Source: Clostridia bacterium (GTDB taxonomy: Bacteria; Bacillota; Clostridia; Oscillospirales; CAG-272). From it: 40,571 bases of DNA. Below, one piece after another: positions 33,622 to 40,571 of this stretch. The first letter of the stretch is position 1, and each line of letters starts with the position of its first letter. A program made the position numbers and the translations under genes. The stretch is from positions 1 to 40,571 of the forward strand of contig JAGATD010000005.1 in the NCBI GenBank assembly GCA_017621415.1. Reading direction: 5' to 3'. The notes below the pieces were generated by a model that had not been told where the DNA came from, made no database searches, and saw nothing but the letters and a program-made list of their open reading frames with translations.

Positions 33622-33918
33622 TCAGTTCATGCTCTCGAAGAACTCGATAGGATCGGACTCAGCAGTAAGAGTAACAACTGCCTTCTTCCACTCGCTGGTA
33701 TAACCGAAGTGAACGCCGTATCTCTTGGGTTTCTTCTTCATATTAATTATATTGACCTTAGCAACCTTGGTCTTCTTGAACATCTTTTCTACCGCCAGGG
33801 CAACATCAGCCTTGGTAGCGTCTGCGGCAACCTCAAAGGTATAAACCTTGTTAGCAACGCCGTCCATGCTCTTTTCGGTGATAAGAGGTCTTACAATGAT
33901 ATCTGCAACCGATTTCAT
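33622..33918 (-). CDS. rplW: 50S ribosomal protein L23
   Basis: A 98-residue L23: ADIIVRPLITEKSMDGVANKVYTFEVAADATKADVALAVEKMF, then KVAKVNIINMKKKPKRYGVHFGYTSEWKKAVVTL. It is at the tunnel exit and docks trigger factor and SRP. Its start overlaps the end of rplD by 4 nt (ATGA), so it is translationally coupled. Confidence 0.98.
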   Translation of the reverse strand: MKSVADIIVRPLITEKSMDGVANKVYTFEVAADATKADVALAVEKMFKKTKVAKVNIINMKKKPKRYGVHFGYTSEWKKAVVTLTAESDPIEFFESMN

Positions 33919-34541
33919 CTTGCATATACCTCCTCGATCTTAGCTACTGCATCCTTTGCCACGATAAGAGTATCGCAGTTAAGAATGTCGTATACGTTGA
34001 TGGTGTTCCACTGAGTGGACTTAACGCCCTCAATGTTTGCAAGGCTCTTGATTACGCAATCGTTAACTTCAGGAAGAACTACGAGAGTCTTCTTAGCTGC
34101 GCCAACTGCGGAAAGCATAGAAACCATTGCCTTGGTCTTGTACTCTGCAGCGGTGATAGTATCAATAACTACCATATTACCGCCTGCAACCTTAGAGGAG
34201 AGCGCCGAGAACATTGCAGCTCTCTTAAGACCCTTGGTGAGATTTACGCGATAGCATCTGGGCTTAGGGCCGAGTGCGATACCGCCGTGTGTCCACTGAG
34301 GAGAACGGGTCGAACCCTGTCTTGCGTGACCGGTACCCTTCTGCTTCCAGGGCTTTTTACCACCGCCGGATACTTCCGAACGGGTAAGTGTGGACTGTGT
34401 GCCCTGTCTCTGGTTCATAAGGAATGCTCTTACTGCGGTGTGGAGGACTGCTTCGTTCACTTCTGCGCCGAAGACCTTCTCGGAAAGGGCGATCTCGCCA
34501 ACTTCCTTACCCGCCATGTCAACAACTTTCATATTAGGCAT
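33915..34541 (-). CDS. rplD: 50S ribosomal protein L4
   Basis: A 208-residue L4: MKVVDMAGKEVGEIALSEKVFG, LMNQRQGTQSTLTRSEVSGGGKKPWKQKGTGHARQGSTRSPQWTHGG (the tunnel-reaching loop), and a globular C-terminus. In E. coli L4 also represses its own S10 operon through the leader; whether that holds here is unknown, but the structured leaders upstream make it possible. Confidence 0.98.
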   Translation of the reverse strand: MPNMKVVDMAGKEVGEIALSEKVFGAEVNEAVLHTAVRAFLMNQRQGTQSTLTRSEVSGGGKKPWKQKGTGHARQGSTRSPQWTHGGIALGPKPRCYRVNLTKGLKRAAMFSALSSKVAGGNMVVIDTITAAEYKTKAMVSMLSAVGAAKKTLVVLPEVNDCVIKSLANIEGVKSTQWNTINVYDILNCDTLIVAKDAVAKIEEVYAR

Positions 34542-34559
34542 TGTTTATTCCTCCTTCCG

Positions 34560-35192
34560 TTATGCTTTAACCGAATCACGGATGAAGACTATGCCGCCCT
34601 TTGCGCCGGGAACAGCACCCTTCACTGCGATAAGGTTCTTTTCTGCATCGATCTTAACCGCTACAAGGTTAAGGATTGTAACCTGCTCGTTACCGTACTG
34701 ACCAGCCATCTTCTTGTTCTTGTAAACACGAGAGGGATCAGAGATAGGACCCATAGAACCGCACTGGCGGTGGATAGGACCTGTACCGTGAGTCATTCTA
34801 AGAATCTTGTGACCCCATCTCTTAACGCAACCGGTATATCCGCGGCCCTTGGTAATACCTGTGATGTCGACCTTCTCGCCTTCGGCGAAGGTATCGACGG
34901 TTACTACCGCACCTGCTTCGTACGCGCTGCAGTCATCGAGTCTGAATTCCTTGAGATGACGCTTGGGAGTGATGCCCGCCTTCTTAAAGTGGCCGAGCTT
35001 TGCCTTGTTAACGTTCTTTTCCTTCACATCTTCAAATGCGAGCTGGAGAGCGTTATAGCCGTCTGTTTCAACGGTCTTCTTCTGTGCTACCGCGCAAGGA
35101 CCTGCTTCAATCAGGGTAACGGGTATCACGTTGCCTTTTTGGTCGAAGATCTGAGTCATACCCAGCTTCTTACCGATAATGCCTTTTTTCAT
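34560..35192 (-). CDS. rplC: 50S ribosomal protein L3
   Basis: A 210-residue L3: MKKGIIGKKLGMTQIFDQKG, then FAEGEKVDITGITKGRGYTGCVKRWGH, then RQCGSMGPISDPSRVYKNKKMAGQYGNEQVTILNL. The start at 35192 has AGGAGG just upstream. A frame extending to 35261 would add 23 non-family residues within the spacer. L3 helps form the peptidyl-transferase centre. Confidence 0.97.
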   Translation of the reverse strand: MKKGIIGKKLGMTQIFDQKGNVIPVTLIEAGPCAVAQKKTVETDGYNALQLAFEDVKEKNVNKAKLGHFKKAGITPKRHLKEFRLDDCSAYEAGAVVTVDTFAEGEKVDITGITKGRGYTGCVKRWGHKILRMTHGTGPIHRQCGSMGPISDPSRVYKNKKMAGQYGNEQVTILNLVAVKIDAEKNLIAVKGAVPGAKGGIVFIRDSVKA

Positions 35193-35326
35193 TTTTCCTC
35201 CTGATAGGTTATTGGTTGACAGTTTTGATTTTACCTTTCGGCAGACCGCCAACGTGACCACGAGGCCGTGGTGTTTTGGAGCGCAAGACTCCGCGGGATT
35301 TGAAGCTCCCGATGGGTTAACTTGAA
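35193..35326 (-). other. structured spacer between rpsJ and rplC
   Basis: A 134-nt gap with several GC-rich hairpins: ACCACG/CGTGGT (35257-35262, 35267-35272, 4-nt loop), GGAG/CTCC (35278-35281, 35289-35292) and CGGGA/TCCCG (35294-35298, 35307-35311). No credible reading frame fits. It may be a regulatory leader or processing site inside the operon that sets the ratio of S10 to downstream proteins. It matches no leader I can name. Confidence 0.5.
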
Positions 35327-35635
35327 TTAAGCTTTGATCTCAATCTCAACGCCTGCAGGAAGCTCGATGCTCATAAGAGCCTCTACTGTCTTCTGCGCGG
35401 GGTCAATAACGTCGATCAATCTCTTGTGGGTACGCATCTCGAACTGCTCGCGGCTGTCCTTGTACTTGTGAACAGCTCTGAGGATAGTTACAATCTCCTT
35501 GTCGGTAGGAAGCGGAATAGGACCGCTCACCTTGCTGCCATTTCTCTTAGCAACGTCTACAACCTTTGCCGCTGCGGCGTCAATGATAGTGGAATCGTAG
35601 CTCTTGAGGCGTACTCTAATTTTGTTCTGTGCCAT
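35327..35635 (-). CDS. rpsJ: 30S ribosomal protein S10
   Basis: A 102-residue S10: [73 protein letters not shown]. It is in the 30S head and, as NusE, takes part in antitermination with NusB. It is the first gene of the superoperon and follows a long leader. AAAGGAGG precedes the ATG. Confidence 0.99.
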   Translation of the reverse strand: MAQNKIRVRLKSYDSTIIDAAAAKVVDVAKRNGSKVSGPIPLPTDKEIVTILRAVHKYKDSREQFEMRTHKRLIDVIDPAQKTVEALMSIELPAGVEIEIKA

Positions 35636-35794
35636 TTTGTTTTCCTCCTTTAGCTTTGTTGTGCTTTGAAACGCATTAAGAAGGCGATTTAAGTTTTACA
35701 CTGCCTCGGGTGTATCAAACCACCCCGGTAAAATCAGTTCGTAAATCCTTCCGCAGTGACTAACGAACCGTAAACGTTTTGACAGCGTGCAACG
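35636..35794 (-). promoter_or_regulatory. structured leader of the S10 superoperon
   Basis: The 159 nt between the inner promoter and rpsJ hold no gene. Arms CACTGC (35699-35704) and GCAGTG (35753-35758) can pair, and GTTCGT (35737-35742) and ACGAAC (35763-35768) can pair. The arms interleave as A-B-A'-B', so the two helices form either a pseudoknot or two mutually exclusive states. A further hairpin, CGGGTG with CACC(C)CG (35707-35727), lies inside. This suggests a regulatory RNA. Six-bp arms can occur by chance. Confidence 0.45.
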
Positions 35795-35823
35795 AGTATA
35801 ACACACTTCTTCGCCCGGTTAAA
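35795..35823 (-). promoter_or_regulatory. inner promoter of the S10 operon
   Basis: On the minus strand TTTAAC (35818-35823), a 17-nt spacer and TATACT (35795-35800) with an extended -10 (TGT before it). The -35 is weak but the extended -10 compensates. Confidence 0.65.
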
Positions 35824-35899
35824 TATCGGACATACTCCACGGAAATTCCCTACCTCGATGGGTAGCCACCTCCCGCTTCATCGCATATCAAGCCTAATA

Positions 35900-35928
35900 A
35901 TTATATACTAAAAGGCGAAAAAAATCAA
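35900..35928 (-). promoter_or_regulatory. upstream promoter of the S10 operon
   Basis: TTGATT (35923-35928), 17 nt and TATAAT (35900-35905) on the minus strand, the better of the two. Its transcript would have a leader of about 260 nt including the hairpin CTACC/GGTAG (35850-35854, 35861-35865). Apart from these elements, 35929-36140 is AT-rich and holds nothing I can support. Confidence 0.78.
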
Positions 35929-36135
35929 TAGCTATGGCAAAAAAAGTCAAAAAAATTTTCTTAGAATATTTACGAAAATTCAATGCATTTTTTGTACATT
36001 TTGTACAACAACTATCTTTTTCCGCACAAGTTGCGCTCAAATTACCTATCTATTTAGCAAAAATTTCTTTTTTTCTGTTTTTGTTACAATTTATTCACAA
36101 TTATGTAGTACAATATGTACTGTAACAATAATATT

Positions 36136-36154
36136 CGCGCGCGCGTGATATAAT
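36136..36154 (+). promoter_or_regulatory. extended -10 promoter of the 36179-polA operon
   Basis: TATAAT (36149-36154) preceded by TGA makes an extended -10; no good -35 is seen. Directly upstream is an alternating CG tract (CGCGCGCGCG, 36136-36145), out of character with the AT-rich surroundings. Confidence 0.65.
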
Positions 36155-36178
36155 ATTAAATGAAGGAAAAACACAAAA

Positions 36179-37225
36179 ATGACGAAATCATCAAAGAGGC
36201 TTGCCCTTTACCTTGCACATCTTCTGCCATTTACAATAGCAGCCGTAACCCTGCGTACTATTGCGCTGCTTTTAGATTTAGATAAAGAACTGTTATATTT
36301 TAATTCGCAAACACTGATAACCGCCTCGGTTGCGGTAATTACGGCTTTCTGTGTGTTTGCCGTTTCCTATTCCTTTATTCCCGGGCAAAAAATGTCACCG
36401 GCTTCATCATTTGTCAATCCAAGAACCTATATTCCCTCAGGGCTTGCTGCCATAGCTATGCTCTTTGTAGGATGCGATCTTGTATCTCAGATCATCAAAG
36501 GGCTCTCAGCTCAAGGCTCTAAAGAAGAATCACTGACACCTATCATTTTAGCATTAACAACCGTTTTGGCTTTTGCTTCAACTGCCAATTTCTTCTTGAA
36601 TGTATTTTTTGAGAAAAGACAAAGCCGTTCAAGAGCCGCGTTCTGCATTTGCACAGTTCTGTTTTTCGCATTTTATGCCGGATATCTGTTCTTCTCCAAA
36701 AGTCTTCCTATAAATTCCCCCAACAAGGCTACCGACCAAATGGCATTTATCTCCCTTTCGGTATTCTTCCTTTATGAAACCCGCATTTCCTTGGGGCGCC
36801 CTGCTTGGAGACCCTATGTGACATTTGGTATGATTGCAGCCTCCCTGTCACTTTATTCTTCTGTCCCATCGCTTATATTCTATCTTGCAAACGGCGCAAG
36901 CGATACCGCTATTATATCACAAAGCATAGCGGAAAACGTTCTTACTCTGGTTTTGGGAATATATATTATATCCCGTCTCTCGCTGGTTTTAACATTGGTA
37001 CCCGACGAAATCTGCGAAGCAGCTCTTGCGATTGAAAAAATGGCCAAAATGCGTTCAGAGGAAATAGCCGAATCTCAAAAGGAGCGCAAGCTTGCAGAAG
37101 CCCATGAAGAACCCGAAATTCAAAAAACAGCTCCCGACGAGGGCGCAAACTACGAAATGGACTTTACTGCGCTGACAGATTTTTCCGACGCAACGGAAAA
37201 GACAGATAACGAAAAGGAAATATAA
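36179..37225 (+). CDS. eight-TM membrane protein of unknown function
   Basis: A 348-residue integral membrane protein with hydrophobic segments near 10-31, 44-66, 88-107, 120-142, 152-171, 183-200, 212-236 and 250-276. A charged, Glu/Lys-rich cytoplasmic tail of about 70 residues follows (KMAKMRSEEIAESQKERKLAEAH), probably helical. No transporter, enzyme or receptor motif is recognised. AAGGA precedes the ATG. It lies 6 nt before polA on the same strand, and the polA ribosome site lies in its last codons, so the two are probably cotranscribed and coupled. What links it to DNA replication, if anything, is not visible. Confidence 0.78.
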   Translation: MTKSSKRLALYLAHLLPFTIAAVTLRTIALLLDLDKELLYFNSQTLITASVAVITAFCVFAVSYSFIPGQKMSPASSFVNPRTYIPSGLAAIAMLFVGCDLVSQIIKGLSAQGSKEESLTPIILALTTVLAFASTANFFLNVFFEKRQSRSRAAFCICTVLFFAFYAGYLFFSKSLPINSPNKATDQMAFISLSVFFLYETRISLGRPAWRPYVTFGMIAASLSLYSSVPSLIFYLANGASDTAIISQSIAENVLTLVLGIYIISRLSLVLTLVPDEICEAALAIEKMAKMRSEEIAESQKERKLAEAHEEPEIQKTAPDEGANYEMDFTALTDFSDATEKTDNEKEI

Positions 37226-37231
37226 TATATA

Positions 37232-39790
37232 ATGAAGAAAATTCTCGTCATCGACGGCAACAGCATAATAAACCGCGCCTTTTACGGCGTAAGAGCTCTG
37301 TCCACAAAAAGCGGCAAGCCTACCAATGCGATTTTTGGTACGATAAGCATAATTTCCCGCCAGCTTGCAGAGCTTAAGCCCGATTATGCCGCCGTAGCCT
37401 TCGACCTCAAGGAACCCACCTTCCGTCACAAAATGTACTCTGAATACAAGGCAGGCAGAAATCCCACGCCCGAGGATCTTCTGGTCCAATTTCCCGAGGC
37501 AAAGGAATGTCTCTCACTTATGGGTCTTCACATTCTTGAGCTTCCGGGATATGAGGCTGATGACCTTCAGGGAACGGTTGCGGCCTTTGCCCACAAAGCA
37601 GAGGATACAAAAAGCTATATTTTATCGGGCGACAGAGACCTGTTGCAGCTGATTGATGATAAAATTACCGTTCTTCTCGCCACAAATGCCGAGACAAAGG
37701 TTATGGGCGAAAAGGAGTTCACCGAGGAATACGGAATTCAACCGTCTTCCTTTATTGACATGAAGGCTCTCATGGGCGACTCCTCAGACAATATTCCCGG
37801 AGTTCGCGGAATAGGCAAAAAAACAGCCGCGAATTTAATTTCAATCTTTGGCTCTCTTGATGGAATTTACGACAATATAGACGACCCGAGAATAACAAAA
37901 AGTGTTCGTGAAAAGCTGATCTGCGACAAGGAATCTGCCTATCTTTCAAAGCAGCTCGCAACAATAATCACCGATGCGCCTATGGGCGGAACTCTCGAAT
38001 CACTATCCTACTGCGGTTTTAACAAGGGCGGTCTTTATAAAAAGTTTACCGAGCTTGAGCTTAATTCCTTTATATCAAAATTTGGACTAAAGTCAACAGA
38101 CAACGAGGCTTGCGAAATGCCAAAAACCGAGGATGAAACTCAAGCTGGATCCGATTTTGACTCTCCGGAATACAAAAGATTTGATGCAGATTTTATTGTA
38201 AATAATACCAAAAAAGCTTTTTCTTTGGATATTTTGAACGGTATTATTTACATTTTTACGGAAAATGCGGCGATTTCATACGACGGAGAGCTTTCCGATA
38301 TTGTTGAAATTTTTGATGAGGCAGAGGTTATCTGCCACGATGCAAAAAGCCTTTGGCACATGTTGAACAAAGCAGGCGCCAAGCTTTCAAGCACAAAATT
38401 TCTTGATTTAGGCATCTACTCATACCTCTTAAACCCCGGCTCAAAAGCAGCTTCAATAGAGTCGCTTTGCGCAAACTTTGCGGGTGTTACACCGCCTGCC
38501 AATGTGCCGATAGTACACCTATTCCCCGAAATTGAAAAAAACATGAGGAACAAAATCGACTCTGACGGAATGACAAAAATTCTGTTTGAAATTGAAATTC
38601 CCCTTATAAACGTACTTGCCGAGATCGAGGACAGCGGGTTTAAAATCGATCCTGTAAAAATGGCCGAATTTGGCGATGCTCTCTCAGCTCTTGCAGGCGA
38701 GCTTGAGGCCAGAATATTTATGCAGGCAGGACGTGATTTCAACATAAATTCTCCAAAGCAGCTCGGCGAGGTTCTTTTCGAGGATTTAGGACTCCCCTGC
38801 AAGAAGAAAAAAACAAAAACAGGATATTCGACAGATGCCGAAACACTTGAGGAATTGCGCTCGGAATCTCCTATAATTGATGATATTCTCGAATACCGTC
38901 AGGTAACAAAGCTGCGGTCTACCTATGCCGTGGCTTTACCCGAGGCGGCAGATAAAAACAATAGAATTCACACCGACTTCAAGCAAACCCTTACCGCAAC
39001 AGGCCGTCTCTCGAGCGCAGACCCCAACCTGCAAAACATTCCCATAAGAACCAAAATGGGCAGAGAAATGCGCAGGTATTTTATTGCCGATGAAGGCTAC
39101 ACTCTGGTTGACGCCGATTACTCACAAATCGAGCTGCGCCTGCTTGCTCATATAGCCGATGACTATACCATGAAAGAGGCATTTATTACAGGCGAAGACA
39201 TTCACCGCAAAACAGCGGCAGCAGTTTTCGGTATCCCTGAGGAAGAGGTCACCGAGGATATGCGTAAGCGAGCAAAGGCTGTAAACTTTGGCATAATTTA
39301 CGGAATAAGCGGTTTTTCTCTCTCAAAGGATATCGGAACTTCGGTGGCCGAAGCATCAAGATATATCAAAAATTATCTGATGAACTATCTTTCTATAAGC
39401 GAATATCTCGAAAGAGTAGTTGAAGAGGCAAAGAACAATGGGTATACAACCACTGTGTTCGGCCGTCGCAGGTATATTCCCGAGCTTACCGCTCCAAACG
39501 GGGCAATGCGCGCATTCGGCAAGCGCGTAGCTATGAATGCGCCCATTCAAGGAACAGCTGCCGATATTATGAAAATGGCTATGATAGCCGTAAGAGACCG
39601 TCTTATAAAGGAAAAGCTTGACGCAAAAATTGTAATGCAGGTCCACGACGAGCTTGTGGTGGAGGCAAGAGACAAGGACACAGAGCTTTGTAAACGGATT
39701 TTGCGTGAGGAAATGGAAAAGGTCGCAGAGCTTTCCGTACCACTTACAGTAGATGTAACATCAGGCAAAAACTGGCTTGAACAGAGCTAA
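37232..39790 (+). CDS. polA: DNA polymerase I
   Basis: An 852-residue family A polymerase. Residues about 1-290 are the 5'-3' exonuclease (VIDGNSIINRAFYG, GYEADDLQGTVA, LSGDRDLLQL, LMGDSSDNIPGVRGIGKKTA). Residues about 310-470 keep the 3'-5' exonuclease fold but not its DxE metal site (AFSLDILNG instead), so proofreading is predicted lost, as in Bacillus and Thermus enzymes. Residues about 470-852 are the polymerase with motif A (DADYSQIELRLLAHI), motif B (KRAKAVNFGIIYGISGFSL) and motif C (MQVHDELVVE). It processes Okazaki fragments and fills repair gaps. AAGGAAA lies in the end of the preceding gene. An IS element begins within a few bases of its stop. Confidence 0.98.
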   Translation: MKKILVIDGNSIINRAFYGVRALSTKSGKPTNAIFGTISIISRQLAELKPDYAAVAFDLKEPTFRHKMYSEYKAGRNPTPEDLLVQFPEAKECLSLMGLHILELPGYEADDLQGTVAAFAHKAEDTKSYILSGDRDLLQLIDDKITVLLATNAETKVMGEKEFTEEYGIQPSSFIDMKALMGDSSDNIPGVRGIGKKTAANLISIFGSLDGIYDNIDDPRITKSVREKLICDKESAYLSKQLATIITDAPMGGTLESLSYCGFNKGGLYKKFTELELNSFISKFGLKSTDNEACEMPKTEDETQAGSDFDSPEYKRFDADFIVNNTKKAFSLDILNGIIYIFTENAAISYDGELSDIVEIFDEAEVICHDAKSLWHMLNKAGAKLSSTKFLDLGIYSYLLNPGSKAASIESLCANFAGVTPPANVPIVHLFPEIEKNMRNKIDSDGMTKILFEIEIPLINVLAEIEDSGFKIDPVKMAEFGDALSALAGELEARIFMQAGRDFNINSPKQLGEVLFEDLGLPCKKKKTKTGYSTDAETLEELRSESPIIDDILEYRQVTKLRSTYAVALPEAADKNNRIHTDFKQTLTATGRLSSADPNLQNIPIRTKMGREMRRYFIADEGYTLVDADYSQIELRLLAHIADDYTMKEAFITGEDIHRKTAAAVFGIPEEEVTEDMRKRAKAVNFGIIYGISGFSLSKDIGTSVAEASRYIKNYLMNYLSISEYLERVVEEAKNNGYTTTVFGRRRYIPELTAPNGAMRAFGKRVAMNAPIQGTAADIMKMAMIAVRDRLIKEKLDAKIVMQVHDELVVEARDKDTELCKRILREEMEKVAELSVPLTVDVTSGKNWLEQS

Positions 39791-39797
39791 GTCAAAA

Positions 39798-39816
39798 CCA
39801 CCGGTTGAACCGGTGG
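39798..39816. repeat. IS right-end hairpin (relative to tnpA)
   Basis: CCACCGGT (39798-39805), loop TGA, ACCGGTGG (39809-39816). This is the recognition hairpin at the end downstream of tnpA. It mirrors the hairpin at 40537-40555 in stem and loop length. Confidence 0.82.
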
Positions 39817-39823
39817 CTTGCAC

Positions 39824-39865
39824 AGCCCCTAGAAGGGGCTAATACTGGCTTAACCCCTAAAGGGG
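39824..39865 (+). other. paired hairpins inside the IS downstream end
   Basis: AGCCCCT-AGA-AGGGGCT (39824-39840) and CCCCT-AA-AGGGG (39854-39865) are two tight stems between the end hairpin and the terminator at 39900. Together they make a compact structured RNA of about 110 nt if read on the plus strand. Similar arrays are known at the ends of IS200/IS605 elements, but their role is not clear. Confidence 0.5.
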
Positions 39866-39899
39866 CATCGAAGGTTTAGCACCGCATTACAATCTCAGG

Positions 39900-39928
39900 C
39901 AGCCGCTCACGTGCGGCTGTCTTTTTTT
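39900..39928 (+). terminator. terminator inside the IS, probably serving polA
   Basis: CAGCCGC (39900-39906) pairs with GCGGCTG (39913-39919), loop 6 nt, then TCTTTTTTT. It is correctly oriented to end polA transcripts 110 nt past the stop codon, and would also shield tnpA from antisense read-through. Confidence 0.85.
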
Positions 39929-39931
39929 AGC

Positions 39932-40411
39932 CTACTTTCTCTGGCCACCCGTAAACGGGTCGGTGTATTCCTTTATGCTGATTTGATCTTCCATACGGTC
40001 TTCATCCAACTGATGTCTTATGTATTCAGCAATTACCTTTTTATTTCGACCGACCGTATCTACGTAGTATCCTCGCGCCCAAAAGCTCCTTGATCCGTAC
40101 TTGTATTTTAAATTTGCGTGTCGGTCGAATATTATTAATGTGCTTTTCCCCTTGAGATATCCCATAAATTGTGCTATACTTATATGCGGTGGGATACTTA
40201 CTAGCATATGTATATGGTCGGGGCACGCTTCTGCTTCTATGATTTGTACATCCTTTTGCTCACATAATTTTCTTAATATTTGCCCTATATCTTTTTTCAA
40301 TGTTCCGTATATCTCTTTCCTACGGTACTTTGGGGCAAAAACTATGTGGTATTGGCACCTGTATTTTGTATGTGCCGTGCTTCGTATCTCATTGTTCTCT
40401 TTTTTCAACAA
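39932..40411 (-). CDS. tnpA: IS200-family transposase TnpA (Y1 HUH)
   Basis: A 159-residue single-domain Y1 transposase. The HUH motif DHIHM (about residues 66-70) binds the metal, and the conserved Tyr in ARGYYVDTVG (about residue 115) cuts single-stranded DNA. HIVFAPKYRRKEIYG near the start is typical. Length is normal and no frameshift is seen, so it appears intact. The start is TTG (40409-40411), with AAGGAGG five bases upstream; a second TTG follows at once. A weak start fits the low expression usual for these enzymes. Confidence 0.95.
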   Translation of the reverse strand: MLKKENNEIRSTAHTKYRCQYHIVFAPKYRRKEIYGTLKKDIGQILRKLCEQKDVQIIEAEACPDHIHMLVSIPPHISIAQFMGYLKGKSTLIIFDRHANLKYKYGSRSFWARGYYVDTVGRNKKVIAEYIRHQLDEDRMEDQISIKEYTDPFTGGQRK

Positions 40412-40458
40412 TTATTCCTCCTTGTATCTTTAGTAATGCGGTCGCCAAACCATTTACT

Positions 40459-40487
40459 ATTATACTTGGAGGTTTAATTGTTTTCAA
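40459..40487 (-). promoter_or_regulatory. promoter of tnpA
   Basis: TTGAAA (40482-40487), a 17-nt spacer and TATAAT (40459-40464) on the minus strand, about 48 nt before the tnpA start. Confidence 0.75.
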
Positions 40488-40536
40488 TCCCTCTGCTTGT
40501 AGCTCGGCCTCTTTTCTTGCTGAAGCACCTGTCGTT

Positions 40537-40555
40537 CCCCCGGTAGAACCGGGGG
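40537..40555. repeat. IS left-end hairpin (relative to tnpA)
   Basis: CCCCCGGT (40537-40544), loop AGA, ACCGGGGG (40548-40555). The end upstream of tnpA. Beyond it GTTTATTGTTAACAC reaches the window edge; a GTTAAC-like target could lie next to the cut site, but the exact junction cannot be set. Confidence 0.82.
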
Positions 40556-40571
40556 TTTATTGTTAACACAA

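Larger units (their letters stand above)
39791..40566 (-). mobile_element. IS200-type insertion sequence (IS200/IS605 family), complete
   Basis: A roughly 775-bp element containing only tnpA. Both ends carry an imperfectly matched 8-bp hairpin with a 3-nt loop: CCACCGGT-TGA-ACCGGTGG (39798-39816) and CCCCCGGT-AGA-ACCGGGGG (40537-40555). Subterminal hairpins without terminal inverted repeats are typical of the family, which moves as single-stranded DNA and makes no target duplication. Exact ends are estimated within a few bases. The left end lies about 0-5 bp beyond the polA stop. No tnpB is present. Confidence 0.88.

Noticed and set aside
32690..33703. 337-codon plus-strand frame opposite rplB
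   Set aside because: Antisense shadow produced by the codon bias of the ribosomal genes; translation has no recognisable feature.
34287..35204. 305-codon plus-strand frame opposite rplD and rplC
   Set aside because: Antisense shadow; no supporting signal.
35193..35261. N-terminal extension of rplC
   Set aside because: AGGAGG sits just before the ATG at 35192, and the extension does not resemble L3.
35934..36125. 63-codon plus-strand frame before the membrane protein gene
   Set aside because: Composition is that of AT-rich intergenic DNA, and no ribosome site precedes its ATG.
1..40571. CRISPR array, tRNA genes, or T-box/riboswitch
   Set aside because: No regularly spaced repeat series, cloverleaf or recognisable T-box/riboswitch consensus was found on reading either strand; rRNA is only inferred beyond the left edge.

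Overview
The window reads as chromosomal DNA of a spore-forming member of the Firmicutes, most likely an anaerobic Clostridia (Ruminococcaceae/Oscillospiraceae-like) lineage. The grounds are a complete sporulation sigma factor SigG, Firmicutes-type strong Shine-Dalgarno sites, a CIRCE heat-shock operator, C+ (zinc) versions of S14, L36 and L24, and the Gram-positive S10-spc-alpha gene order. The genus cannot be fixed from this window alone.

Layout. Positions 1-467 hold a divergent control region: a very strong minus-strand promoter with a boxA-like leader running off the left edge (probably an rRNA operon) and, on the plus strand, a sigma-A promoter with a perfect CIRCE driving htpG (468-2351). 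Next come a divergent XRE repressor/small-protein pair with a palindromic operator, an alkaline-phosphatase-superfamily phosphodiesterase (3114-4418), and, on the minus strand, sigG with a sigma-F-type promoter. A phosphoribosyltransferase and GH88 hydrolase form one operon (5397-7113). Two translationally coupled lipoproteins with InlB-type repeats and NodB-like deacetylase domains follow (7318-10730), then a secreted SleB-type cortex hydrolase, a papain-like hypothetical and a small membrane protein.

Positions 13105-19756 form a sensing and transport cassette on the minus strand: response regulator, short-loop histidine kinase, two membrane proteins, a terminator, then two consecutive ATPase/permease pairs. 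A direct-repeat motif resembling an OmpR/PhoP-family box (TTTACA-N5-TTAACA type) appears upstream of three transcription units here, suggesting an autoregulated regulon. This is the most interesting candidate system in the window, probably for envelope stress or antimicrobial peptide response.

Positions 19909-35635 are one uninterrupted minus-strand ribosomal superoperon: rpsJ-rplC-rplD-rplW-rplB-rpsS-rplV-rpsC-rplP-rpmC-rpsQ-rplN-rplX-rplE-rpsN-rpsH-rplF-rplR-rpsE-rpmD-rplO-secY-adk-map-infA-rpmJ-rpsM-rpsK-rpsD-rpoA-rplQ, starting from two promoters with a roughly 260-nt structured leader and ending at a strong terminator. Oddities are an S3 KH loop reading GFHG, a UUG start on infA, and structured spacers at rpsJ-rplC and rpsN-rpsH.

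The right end carries, on the plus strand, an eight-TM protein of unknown function and polA. Only a few bases beyond the polA stop lies a complete IS200-type element (tnpA on the minus strand) with matched end hairpins; a terminator inside the element probably serves polA.
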